Positions 1 through 6,497 of a DNA stretch of 14,529 nt are shown piece by piece. The notes below the pieces were generated by a model. The model did no database searches. It was given only the letters and a program-made list of their open reading frames with translations, and was not told the DNA's origin. Both the position numbers and the translations under genes were made by a program. Origin of the DNA: an uncultured Oscillibacter sp. (lineage in GTDB: Bacteria; Bacillota; Clostridia; Oscillospirales; Oscillospiraceae); the NCBI GenBank assembly GCA_904393855.1, contig CAJFNE010000028.1, positions 1 through 14,529 on the forward strand, in the 5' to 3' direction. The stretch's first letter is position 1. Each line of letters starts with the position of its first letter.

Positions 1-10
1 GGTAAATATA

Positions 11-45
11 AAAAGTAAAAAAAGAGCCGCTTCCTCAGCGGCTCT
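11..45 (-). terminator. Intrinsic terminator of the TetR gene
   Basis: An 8-bp perfect stem (AGAGCCGC at 23-30 pairs with GCGGCTCT at 38-45) with a 7-base loop is followed on the minus strand by a run of seven T and more T beyond. The stem includes the stop codon of the TetR gene, so the transcript ends immediately after translation stops. Confidence 0.85.
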
Positions 46-658
46 CCTGCCCGCCTCGCAGGGAGGCGAGATAGCGTACCAGGAACTTCACATGCAGCTC
101 AGCGGTCTCCTCCAGGTGTGCGGGGAAGAAGAACGGCATGGACTCCGGGGCGGAGTTATAAATCAGGACGCAGGAGAACACCAGGTTCGCCAGCACCTCC
201 GGCTGGCAGGCCTCCGGCCGGATCTCCAGCAGCTCCATCACCCGGAGAAAGAAGGCCCGCTGGCCGGGGCGGAAATCCTGGAACCGCTCCGGCGTCAGGC
301 GGCTGTGCAGGTCCGCCTCCTCCCGCTGGGTCATCACCAGGATACCGTTGTCCCGGTGGCGCAGGATCGTCCGGAAAAATGCCTCCACATGCTCCTCCCA
401 GCTGCCCTCCGGCCGGGCAAGCTCCTGCTCCAGCAGCCGGAGCAGACGGCTGCGCTGCTCCTCCATCAGCTGCAGGGTGAAGTCCTCCAGGGAGTCGAAA
501 AAGGTGTAGAAATAGGGCTTGGAAATTCCCACGGCCCGGGTCAGCTCCGCCAGGTGCAGCCCCCGCAGCCCTCCATGTCCCGCCATCTCCAGCCCCGTGT
601 CCAGCAGCGCCTGCCGGACGCGGTCCCGGTCCGCCTGCGTATAGCTTTTCCGTGCCGT
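35..658 (-). CDS. TetR/AcrR-family transcriptional regulator, apparent ACG start
   Basis: A DNA-binding repressor of the TetR type. The N-terminal helix-turn-helix is clear: LAELTRAVGISKPYFYTFF follows the usual pattern of recognition helix and Tyr-Phe contacts. The rest is a helical ligand/dimer domain without a recognisable ligand signature. The first ATG is at 586, but starting there deletes helix 1. In the same frame upstream, codons 656-583 read ARKSYTQADRDRVRQALL, a normal TetR N-terminus. No ATG, GTG or TTG lies between the stop at 689-691 and 586, whereas ACG at 656-658 sits exactly 7 bases after a strong purine-rich RBS (666-676). I therefore place the start at 658 (207 residues); a truncated product from 586 (183 residues) is the alternative. 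The gene follows the thiamine pyrophosphokinase gene by 30 bases and is probably co-transcribed with it. Its target is unknown. Confidence 0.85.
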   Translation of the reverse strand, partial: TARKSYTQADRDRVRQALLDTGLEMAGHGGLRGLHLAELTRAVGISKPYFYTFFDSLEDFTLQLMEEQRSRLLRLLEQELARPEGSWEEHVEAFFRTILRHRDNGILVMTQREEADLHSRLTPERFQDFRPGQRAFFLRVMELLEIRPEACQPEVLANLVFSCVLIYNSAPESMPFFFPAHLEETAELHVKFLVRYLASLRGGQESR

Positions 659-665
659 AGTGATG

Positions 666-676
666 CCCCCTTTCCT
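666..676 (-). promoter_or_regulatory. Ribosome-binding site that decides the TetR start
   Basis: AGGAAAGGGGG on the minus strand, 7 bases before the ACG codon at 656-658 and about 80 bases before the first in-frame ATG. Its position supports initiation at or near ACG (or ATC at 662-664, only 1 base away and so less likely). Confidence 0.6.
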
Positions 677-688
677 CGGTGTCTCTGC

Positions 689-1345
689 CTATCTCCCGCC
701 CTCCGGCCCGGCGGCCAGCGGCGGCAGCTGCCAGCCCACCGCCAGCGTCCCCCGCCGGACGGTGATGGTGGCCTCCGGCTCCACAATATGATTGCTGACC
801 CCCAGGGGAAATTCCGGCGTCAGCACGGCGTCCTGCAGCGGGTACTGGAAGCCCACCTCGTCGATGCCCTCCGCCCGGTCCCCCAGGCAGAAAGCGGAGA
901 ACAGCCCCCACTCCACCGTCTTTGGGATGGTGAGGGATTCATTCTCAATGACGGTCCAGAGAAAGTCGTCGTCATAGAGGTAGCCCCGGGCCCCCCGGCG
1001 GCGGAGGTACAGCAGGGACTGCAGGTTGGCCAGAGTGTGGTCCAGCCGCTTGCCGCCGGTGCCGCCGTAGAGATACACCTCCCCGCAGCCCCACGCCAGG
1101 GCGGTCTTGATGGCCAGCATGGTGTCCGTGTCGTCTTTCTCCACCGGAACCCGCTGGATGCGGGCAAAATCCCCCGGCTCCTCCATGGAGTCGAAGTCCC
1201 CCAGCAGCAGGTCCGGCACCAGGCCCGCCTGCCGGCAGGTCCGGTAGCCGGCGTCGGCGGCGATGACCGCGTCGCCGGGGCCCGGCGTCTCTCGCAGGCC
1301 GAAAAAGGTGCCGGCGGCAAAGATAAAGCAGCGTTTTCTGTCCAT
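689..1345 (-). CDS. thiN: Thiamine pyrophosphokinase (thiamine diphosphokinase)
   Basis: Cytosolic enzyme that transfers pyrophosphate from ATP to thiamine, giving thiamine diphosphate. The 218-residue product has the family hallmarks in order: AADAG (29-33), LGDFDS (48-53), the acidic DDTDT (71-75), GGTGGKRLDHTLAN (94-107) for nucleotide and metal binding, and a C-terminal thiamine-binding half ending with GVSN (182-185). The length is normal. ATG at 1345 was chosen because GGGGGAGAGGG lies directly upstream and the protein then begins just before the first beta strand; an upstream ATG at 1423 would put the start ahead of the promoter's -10 box. It heads a transcript that continues into the TetR gene. 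The leader has a GC hairpin (1364-1382) but no thiamine pyrophosphate riboswitch motif. thiN is the Bacillus symbol; the gene could equally be named tnr3 or tpk-like. Confidence 0.93.
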   Translation of the reverse strand: MDRKRCFIFAAGTFFGLRETPGPGDAVIAADAGYRTCRQAGLVPDLLLGDFDSMEEPGDFARIQRVPVEKDDTDTMLAIKTALAWGCGEVYLYGGTGGKRLDHTLANLQSLLYLRRRGARGYLYDDDFLWTVIENESLTIPKTVEWGLFSAFCLGDRAEGIDEVGFQYPLQDAVLTPEFPLGVSNHIVEPEATITVRRGTLAVGWQLPPLAAGPEGGR

Positions 1346-1401
1346 ATCCCTCTCCCCCGCGGAGCGCCCCCGTCCGGGGCGCGGATGGTTTCTCTGCTGC
1401 C

Positions 1402-1430
1402 AGTATACCATGTTCCGCTTCATCTGGCAA
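1402..1430 (-). promoter_or_regulatory. Promoter of thiN-TetR operon
   Basis: On the minus strand the -35 box TTGCCA (1425-1430) and the -10 box TATACT (1402-1407) are separated by 17 bases, each one mismatch from consensus. This gives a leader of about 50 bases before the thiN start. Confidence 0.75.
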
Positions 1431-1431
1431 A

Positions 1432-1463
1432 TAAAACCGGCCCGCCGGAAATTCCGGCGGGCC
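1432..1463 (-). terminator. Intrinsic terminator of the 60-residue ORF
   Basis: A perfect 12-bp inverted repeat, GGCCCGCCGGAA (1439-1450) and TTCCGGCGGGCC (1452-1463), followed on the minus strand by GGTTTTATTT. It lies 8 bases after the stop codon of the small ORF and just upstream of the thiN promoter, so it insulates the two. Confidence 0.8.
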
Positions 1464-1471
1464 CGCAGGGG

Positions 1472-1654
1472 CTATTGAATATGCTCCTCACAGAAATTAT
1501 CCAGAACGCGGTAGCCCATCTCCCCCGGCGCGGCCACGGGAAACTCCGCAATCGTGTCCGGGTCAAAGAGCGGACACATCCGCTTTTCCGGCTCCAGCCG
1601 CAGGGCCGGCATCCTGTCCGCGCGGCCGTTGACGGCTTTTTTTGTTTTCGGCAT
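1472..1654 (-). CDS. Small hypothetical protein, 60 residues
   Basis: I do not recognise this family. The product has a basic N-terminus (MPKTKKAVNGRADR) and an acidic C-terminal half ending FCEEHIQ, with two cysteines (residues 27 and 55) and no membrane segment. It is probably cytosolic. Support for it being real: the third codon positions are strongly G/C like neighbouring genes, a GGGGTGA sequence sits 5 bases before the ATG, and a dedicated terminator follows 8 bases after the stop. It stands alone between the metK terminator and the thiN promoter. I found no convincing promoter in the 75 bases before it, so it may depend on readthrough from metK. Confidence 0.6.
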   Translation of the reverse strand: MPKTKKAVNGRADRMPALRLEPEKRMCPLFDPDTIAEFPVAAPGEMGYRVLDNFCEEHIQ

Positions 1655-1730
1655 GGAATCACCCCGCCGTCAGTCTCTGCCGCGGGGGAAGCTTTTATGC
1701 AGCTCAACAGCGGGCAGTTCCTGCCAATGT

Positions 1731-1764
1731 TTAAAAAATCGCGCCGCCCGGGCGGACGGCGCGA
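1731..1764 (-). terminator. Intrinsic terminator of metK
   Basis: An 8-bp stem TCGCGCCG (1739-1746) with CGGCGCGA (1757-1764) and a GC-rich inner palindrome, followed on the minus strand by TTTTTTAAA. It starts 10 bases after the metK stop codon. Confidence 0.85.
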
Positions 1765-1773
1765 GATCCGGTT

Positions 1774-2958
1774 TTATTCCGCCAGGGCGGCCCGGAGAGC
1801 CTCCACCCGGTCGGTTCTCTCCCAGGTAACGCCCAGGTCCTCCCGGCCCATGTGGCCGTAGGCCGCCAGCTTGCGGTAGATCGGCTTGCGCAGGTCCAGA
1901 TCCCGGATGATGGCGGTGGGCCGCAGGTCAAAGACCTTGCGGACGGCCGCCTCCAGCTTGCCGTCGTCCACCTTGCCGGTACCGAAGGTGTCCACCAAAA
2001 CGCTCACCGGTTGGGCCACACCGATGGCATAGGCCAACTCCACTTCACAGCGGGTGGCCAGGCCGGCAGCCACCACATTTTTGGCCACCCAGCGGGCGGC
2101 GTAGGCGCCAGAGCGGTCCACCTTTGTGGGGTCCTTGCCGGAGAAGGCGCCGCCGCCGTGGGGGGCGCTGCCGCCGTAAGTATCCACGATGATCTTCCGG
2201 CCCGTCAGGCCGGAGTCCCCCTGAGGACCGCCGATGACAAAGCGGCCGGTGGGGTTGACATAAATTTTCGTATGCTCGTCCATCAGCCCCGCGGGGATGG
2301 CGGGATGGATCACCATGTCGATCATGTCCCGGCGGATCTGCTCCAGGGTGACCTCCGGGCTGTGCTGGGTGGAGAGCACCACGGTGTCCACCCGGACGGG
2401 CTTGCCGTCCTCATACTCCACGGTGACCTGGGTCTTGCCGTCGGGCCGCAGGTAGTTCACCAGGCCCACCTTGCGGACCTCCGCCAGCCGCTTGGCCATC
2501 TGGTGGGCCAGGGAGATGGGCAGGGGCATCAGCTCCGGCGTCTCGTCGCAGGCGTAGCCGAACATCATGCCCTGGTCGCCGGCACCGTTTTGCAGCTCCG
2601 CGTCCTCGCCCTGCTTGTTCTCCAGGGCCTTGTCCACACCCATGGCGATGTCGCCGGACTGCTCGTCGATGTTGGTGATGATGCCGCAGGTGTCGCAGTC
2701 GAAACCGTACTTGGCCCGGTCATAGCCGATGTCCCGGATCACCTCCCGGGCGATCTTGGCGATGTCCACGTAGCAGCTGGTGCTGATCTCCCCCATGATG
2801 TGCACCAGGCCGGTGGAGACCGTGGTCTCGCAGGCCACGCGGCCCTGGGGGTCCTGGGCCATGATGGCGTCCAGCACCGCGTCGGAGATCTGGTCGCAGA
2901 TTTTGTCGGGATGTCCCTCCGTCACGGATTCCGAGGTAAAGAGGTAACGTCTTGCCAT
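1774..2958 (-). CDS. metK: S-adenosylmethionine synthetase
   Basis: Makes S-adenosylmethionine from methionine and ATP, releasing phosphate and pyrophosphate; a cytosolic tetramer needing Mg2+ and K+. The 394-residue product is the usual length and shows GHPDK (15-19, ATP-binding His), GEISTSCYVD (56-65), the hallmark GAGDQGMMFGYA (125-136), and the GGGAFSGKDPTKVDRSGAYAAR loop region beginning at 268, plus the C-terminal Ala-rich domain with CEVELAYAIGVAQPVS. ATG at 2958 has AAAGGAAG 9 bases upstream and gives the canonical MARRYLFTSESV start; a longer frame reaches 3051 but lies inside the riboswitch and terminator and must be untranslated leader. Expression is controlled by the SAM-I riboswitch immediately upstream, a product-feedback loop. 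It has its own terminator and is monocistronic. Confidence 0.98.
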   Translation of the reverse strand: MARRYLFTSESVTEGHPDKICDQISDAVLDAIMAQDPQGRVACETTVSTGLVHIMGEISTSCYVDIAKIAREVIRDIGYDRAKYGFDCDTCGIITNIDEQSGDIAMGVDKALENKQGEDAELQNGAGDQGMMFGYACDETPELMPLPISLAHQMAKRLAEVRKVGLVNYLRPDGKTQVTVEYEDGKPVRVDTVVLSTQHSPEVTLEQIRRDMIDMVIHPAIPAGLMDEHTKIYVNPTGRFVIGGPQGDSGLTGRKIIVDTYGGSAPHGGGAFSGKDPTKVDRSGAYAARWVAKNVVAAGLATRCEVELAYAIGVAQPVSVLVDTFGTGKVDDGKLEAAVRKVFDLRPTAIIRDLDLRKPIYRKLAAYGHMGREDLGVTWERTDRVEALRAALAE

Positions 2959-2995
2959 GGTTCTGTCTTCCTTTCCATCGTCCCCTATCAAGGAC

Positions 2996-3028
2996 AGAAA
3001 AATGCGCGTTTCGACGATGAAACGCGCA
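2996..3028 (-). terminator. Expression-platform terminator of the SAM riboswitch
   Basis: A perfect 10-bp stem TGCGCGTTTC (3028-3019 on the minus strand) with GAAACGCGCA (3012-3003) and a 6-base loop, followed by TTTTTCTG. It lies 18 bases after the aptamer and 38 bases before the metK start, so it stops transcription when SAM is bound. Confidence 0.88.
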
Positions 3029-3046
3029 AAATCAGTTCGTTTGCTC

Positions 3047-3137
3047 CTCATCTGTCGCTCAACGTCGGATTTGGCACCTTGTCAGAAGCAGGTTGCCGTG
3101 GTTTCATCGGGCCGTTCCCTCCGCCACTCTTGATAAG
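3047..3137 (-). ncRNA. SAM-I (S-box) riboswitch controlling metK
   Basis: The minus strand has all landmark segments of the S-box aptamer in order. CTTATC (3137-3132) and GATGAG (3052-3047) form helix P1. AAGAG then GGCGGAGGGA follow, then GGCCCGATGAAACC, CGGCAACC, and GGTGCCAAATCC, closing with ACAGATGAG. The spacing and conserved bases match the SAM-I class as I know it. It sits between a promoter at 3160-3187 and the terminator at 3003-3028, so high SAM would terminate metK transcription early. Confidence 0.96.
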
Positions 3138-3159
3138 GGTAATTGAATTGTCAAGAGAT

Positions 3160-3187
3160 ATCTTAACACGTTTTTTGCAATTGTCAA
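3160..3187 (-). promoter_or_regulatory. Promoter of metK
   Basis: A perfect -35 TTGACA (3182-3187), a 16-base spacer and an extended -10 TGT-TAAGAT (-10 at 3160-3165), on the minus strand. Transcription would start near 3153, about 16 bases before the aptamer. Confidence 0.8.
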
Positions 3188-3249
3188 GCGGGGCCGACAG
3201 GTTTTTTGATGGGATTCTGTCTGATTTTCCCAATGTTCACAAATTATGC

Positions 3250-3278
3250 GTGACTTTTGGCGTCCGAGCGGGTATAAT
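3250..3278 (+). promoter_or_regulatory. Promoter of the rhomboid-like / GNAT operon
   Basis: A perfect -10 TATAAT (3273-3278) with GTGACT (3250-3255, four of six matches to the -35 consensus) at 17-base spacing. The start codon of the first gene is about 34 bases downstream. It is divergent from the metK promoter, about 60 bases away. Confidence 0.75.
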
Positions 3279-3311
3279 CAGCATTGTGATTCTGGTCATG
3301 GAGGGATATCC

Positions 3312-4193
3312 TTGAGAAAATTAAGCGCCGCTGTGGATCGCTTCGCCTACAACCACCCCCGGTTCGGCATCCCCAATCTGATGAAATTCATCGTCATCGG
3401 CAGCGTCATCGTCTACCTGCTCGCCATCTTCGCCGGCTACGGCGCCGTCAGCTTCCTGAGCTTCCGCTGGAGCTATATTACCCAGGGCGAGATCTGGCGG
3501 CTGATCACCTTTATCTTTATGCCCGGCTACTACACCACGGGGGATGTGCTGTGGCTGGCGCTCTTCCTGTACTTCTACTACATGATCGGCAATGTGCTGG
3601 AGCGGGAGTGGGGCACCGCTAAATTCACCCTCTACTACCTCTCCGGCGTCGTGCTGACGCTGATTGTGGGCATTGTCACCGCCCTGGTCTCCGGGTATGA
3701 TGTGATCATCGAGGGGACAAGTTATGTAAATCTGTCCATGTTCTTCGCCTTTGCCATGCTGTATCCGGACACCCAGTTCCTGCTGTTCTTCTTCATCCCG
3801 GTGAAGGTGAAGTGGCTGGCGTGGATCGACGCGGCGTTCTTCGCCCTGTCGGTGCTGTCCAGCCTCATGCGGCTGGACTTCCTGAACGCCCTGCTGCCGG
3901 TGGTGGCCCTGCTGAACTTCTTCGTCTTCTTTTGGACGAACATCGCTGACGAGATCGACTACCGCCGGGGCCGGGCCCGGCACCAGACCAGCCATCAGAC
4001 GATCCACTTCAAGTCCGCCGTCCGCCAGCAGCGGAAGAAAGAGGCGGAGCGGGGCTATCGCCACAAGTGCGAGGTCTGCGGCCGCACGGACGCGGATTAC
4101 CCGGACCTGGAATTCCGCTACTGCTCCCGGTGCGCCGGCTACCACTGCTTCTGCCAGGACCATATCTTCAACCACGAGCACTTCACGGAATAA
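3312..4193 (+). CDS. Rhomboid-like membrane protein (likely pseudoprotease) with C-terminal zinc-ribbon-like tail
   Basis: A 293-residue polytopic membrane protein of the rhomboid/Derlin fold. Rhomboid features are EIWRLITFIFMPG (60-72), the long aromatic helix, MIGNVLEREWGTAKF (91-105, the rhomboid G-N/E-R loop) and LLFFFIPVKVKWLAWI (157-172). Where active rhomboids have GASG with the catalytic Ser, this one has NLSM (140-143), and the last helix (190-208) has no His, so I infer it does not cleave substrates. After the membrane part comes a basic stretch, then a Cys/His tail: C253-x2-C256, C271-x2-C274, H278, C279, C281, H284, H288, H290, able to bind one or two zinc ions in the cytosol. The TTG start at 3312 was chosen because GGAGGG (3300-3305) lies 6 bases upstream; the ATG at 3246 precedes the promoter's -10. 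A GNAT gene follows after 29 bases. Its role is unknown. Confidence 0.85.
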   Translation: MRKLSAAVDRFAYNHPRFGIPNLMKFIVIGSVIVYLLAIFAGYGAVSFLSFRWSYITQGEIWRLITFIFMPGYYTTGDVLWLALFLYFYYMIGNVLEREWGTAKFTLYYLSGVVLTLIVGIVTALVSGYDVIIEGTSYVNLSMFFAFAMLYPDTQFLLFFFIPVKVKWLAWIDAAFFALSVLSSLMRLDFLNALLPVVALLNFFVFFWTNIADEIDYRRGRARHQTSHQTIHFKSAVRQQRKKEAERGYRHKCEVCGRTDADYPDLEFRYCSRCAGYHCFCQDHIFNHEHFTE

Positions 4194-4222
4194 GCCATTT
4201 CATATAGGGAGAAACCCAACCT

Positions 4223-4822
4223 ATGGATCTTCACGAGAACTACGACGCCTGGGCCGCCATGCTGGCGGAGTGCTTCGGCGAGGAGGCCGGCACCCGCGCC
4301 CAGATGCAGGGCCTGGCGGGAACGGACACGCTGCTTCTGCGCCAGTGCGGTGGTATGCTGCGGGCCTATGACCGGATCGGCGGCGTCACCGCCTGGGGCG
4401 ACCACGAGGGCGTGGCCCTGGGCTGCTTCTGGGACCAGGCGGCCCAGCTGGGCCAATATCTGCAGGAGGAGCTGGCGACGCTTGCCCAGGGCATCCCCCA
4501 GGAAACGCTGGAGGCCGTCCAGCGGAACTCCGCGGAGATCACAGAAGCCGCCCGGCCGGACTGGTACATCACCGCCCTGGGGCGTGAGGACGTCTATGTG
4601 CTCCAGGCCATCGCCGTGCGGCGGGACCGCCGGGGCACGGGCATTTTCCGCAAGCTGCTCACCCCGATCCTGGAGGCAGCCCGGCAGCGGGGCGTCCCCG
4701 TGGTGCTGCAGACATTTGAGGCGGAAAACGTGCCGAAGTACGAGCACCTGGGCTTCCGCCTGGTGGAGCGCAGCTCCTCCGATACGATGGGCCTCACCTG
4801 CTACAACATGGCCTGCCCCTGA
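4223..4822 (+). CDS. GNAT-family N-acetyltransferase
   Basis: A 199-residue cytosolic acetyl-CoA-dependent acetyltransferase. The acetyl-CoA motif is in the C-terminal half: beta strand VYVLQAIAV (124-132), then the pyrophosphate loop R133-RDRRGTG (G138, G140), then a helix. The NVPKYEHLGFRLVE segment (169-182) is the typical motif B end with the Tyr and Gly-Phe. The N-terminal 110 residues are helical and hold no known signature; the substrate cannot be deduced. The start at 4223 has GGGAGA 10 bases upstream, a little far. It lies 29 bases behind the rhomboid-like gene with no terminator between, so the two are probably one operon, and it is closed by a terminator. Confidence 0.88.
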   Translation: MDLHENYDAWAAMLAECFGEEAGTRAQMQGLAGTDTLLLRQCGGMLRAYDRIGGVTAWGDHEGVALGCFWDQAAQLGQYLQEELATLAQGIPQETLEAVQRNSAEITEAARPDWYITALGREDVYVLQAIAVRRDRRGTGIFRKLLTPILEAARQRGVPVVLQTFEAENVPKYEHLGFRLVERSSSDTMGLTCYNMACP

Positions 4823-4832
4823 CGGACAGCTT

Positions 4833-4862
4833 CGCGGCTGCTGACGCGGCCGCGTTTTTTTC
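4833..4862 (+). terminator. Intrinsic terminator of the rhomboid-GNAT operon
   Basis: Stem CGCGGC (4833-4838) with GCCGCG (4849-4854), then a run of eight T, beginning 10 bases after the GNAT stop codon. Confidence 0.75.
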
Positions 4863-5071
4863 CGCTTCCATCCTGCCCCGAAACCATGCATACTGGGTGT
4901 ACCACCCCGTGGGCCGCGCTCTGCGCGATGGCCCCTACCCGACGGCCTCGATCTGCCGGAGCGATGGCCTGCGGCTGCCCGCCCGGATGCGGAATCCGCC
5001 GGAACAGGCGGCCGCTTATTTCACGTGGGTTTCCCCGGCCGCGCCGGCAGCTCACGCAAAGGAGTCCCGAA
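4863..5071 (+). other. 209-base stretch without a convincing gene, leader of the AGCS operon
   Basis: It is GC-rich and holds an open frame from GTG at 4897 (66 residues, running into the AGCS start). The first 50 codons have G/C-rich third positions, but there is no ribosome-binding site and no familiar motif. An imperfect hairpin (GGGCC-GCGC at 4911-4919 with GCGC-GGCCC at 4923-4935) is present. A weak promoter-like pair (TTCCAT at 4866-4871, CATACT at 4889-4894, 17-base spacer) may drive the AGCS gene. I found no glycine riboswitch or other known aptamer. Confidence 0.35.
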
Positions 5072-6487
5072 ATGGAACTGATCATCCAAACGATTGAAGC
5101 CGGTTACCGCCTCCTCTGGGGCGATCTCATCACCCTGCCCCTGCCCGGCGGCGGCACCCTGGGCATCTCGCTGCTGGTGCTGATGCTGATTCCCACCGGC
5201 ATTTACTTCACCATCCGCACCCGCTTCCTGCCGGTCCGGCTGTTCCCCGAGATGCTGCGCATCACGGTGGAAAAGCGGAATCCCACTTCCCAGCACGCCA
5301 TCTCCGGGGTCCAGGCGCTGATCGTCTCCACGGCCACCCGGGTGGGCATGGGGAATCTGGTGGGCGTGGTGGCGGCTATCTCCGCCGGCGGCGCCGGGGC
5401 GGTGTTCTGGATGTGGGTCACCGCCCTGATCGGCTCCTCCACCGCCTTCATCGAGGCCACGCTGGCCCAGCTCTACCGGGAGAAAGACCCCCTCTACGGC
5501 GGCTACCGGGGCGGTCCCGCCTACTATATGCACCGCTACCTGGACAAGAAGCGGGGCGGGCCGCCCCGCCGGTATGTGCCCATCGCCGTGCTTTTCGCCA
5601 TCTCCGGCCTGATCTGCTGGTGCGGCATCAGCCAGGTGATCAGCAACTCCGTCTCCTCCGCCTTCCAGAACGCCTTCGGCCTGCCGCCCCTCTACACCAC
5701 GGTGGCATTGGTGGCGCTGTCGGCGGTGATCGTCCTGCGCAAACACGCGTCCGTCAAGGTGCTGGATGTGGTGGTGCCGATCATGGCGGTGTGCTACTTC
5801 GGCATCACGATCTTCCTGATCCTCAAGAACATTGCCGTGATCCCCTCCGTGTTCCAGCGGATCTTTGAGGAGGCCTTCGGCATCCGTCAGGCGGTGGCCG
5901 GCGGCTTCGGCGCGGTGATCATGAACGGCGTGAAGCGGGGCCTGTTCTCCAACGAGGCCGGCTCCGGCTCCGCCCCCTGCGCCGCCGCCGCGGCGGACGC
6001 CAGCCACCCCGCCAAGGCGGGGCTGCTGCAGGCCCTGGGCGTCTTCATCGACACCATCATCATCTGCAGCTGCACGGCGTTCATCATGCTGGTGACGCCC
6101 CAGGAGCAGGTGGCCGGCCTGACCGGCATGGACCTGCTGCAGGCCTCTATGGAATACCACCTGGGCCGGTTCGGCGTGGTGTTCATCGCCGTCATCCTGT
6201 GGCTGTTCTGCTTCTCCACGTTCCTGGGCATCCTGTTCTATGCCCGCTCCAACGTGGCCTACCTCTTTGGGGACAACTGGCTCTCCCAGACCGCCTACAA
6301 GGTGGTGGCCCTGGTGATGCTGTTCATCGGGGGCCTGGCCGCCTATACCTTCGTCTGGGACCTGGGCGACCTGGGTGTGGGGCTCATGACGGTCTTCAAT
6401 ATTCTCATGATCCTGCCCATGTCCCGGGAGGCCCTGGACTCCCTGCGGGAGTATGAGCGCCTGCGGAAGCAGGGCGTCAAGGTATAG
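5072..6487 (+). CDS. AGCS-family Na+/amino acid (alanine/glycine) symporter
   Basis: An inner-membrane, sodium-coupled importer of small neutral amino acids (family AGCS; LeuT-like fold). The 471-residue length and about ten hydrophobic segments fit. Family motifs are ISGVQALIVSTATRVGMGNL (77-96), GGAGAVFWMWVTA (106-118), GGYRGGPAYYM (143-153) and SNEAGSGSAPCAAAAADASHP in the second half. In most members I know, the substrate-site loop reads G-T-G-N; here it is G-M-G-N (92-95), which could shift specificity. ATG at 5072 has AAAGGAG (5058-5064) 7 bases upstream. It is followed after 10 bases by ruvX in the same operon. Alanine or glycine is the likely substrate by family, not proven. Confidence 0.93.
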   Translation: MELIIQTIEAGYRLLWGDLITLPLPGGGTLGISLLVLMLIPTGIYFTIRTRFLPVRLFPEMLRITVEKRNPTSQHAISGVQALIVSTATRVGMGNLVGVVAAISAGGAGAVFWMWVTALIGSSTAFIEATLAQLYREKDPLYGGYRGGPAYYMHRYLDKKRGGPPRRYVPIAVLFAISGLICWCGISQVISNSVSSAFQNAFGLPPLYTTVALVALSAVIVLRKHASVKVLDVVVPIMAVCYFGITIFLILKNIAVIPSVFQRIFEEAFGIRQAVAGGFGAVIMNGVKRGLFSNEAGSGSAPCAAAAADASHPAKAGLLQALGVFIDTIIICSCTAFIMLVTPQEQVAGLTGMDLLQASMEYHLGRFGVVFIAVILWLFCFSTFLGILFYARSNVAYLFGDNWLSQTAYKVVALVMLFIGGLAAYTFVWDLGDLGVGLMTVFNILMILPMSREALDSLREYERLRKQGVKV

Positions 6488-6497
6488 GAGGGTTCCC

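Noticed and set aside
1346..1400. Thiamine pyrophosphate riboswitch before thiN
   Set aside because: The leader of about 50 bases is too short and lacks the CUGAGA and related conserved elements; only a GC hairpin (1364-1382) is present.
92..3315. Very long open frames on the plus strand opposite the TetR, thiN and metK genes (589 and 487 residues)
   Set aside because: High GC content removes stop codons in the opposite frame. The products are His/Gln/Gly/Arg-rich without motifs, lack RBS at their starts, and cover the riboswitch and terminators.
4863..5071. Glycine riboswitch before the AGCS symporter
   Set aside because: AGCS genes often have one, but I could not find the conserved GGAGAG, CCGAAGG or CTCTCAGG segments on the plus strand.
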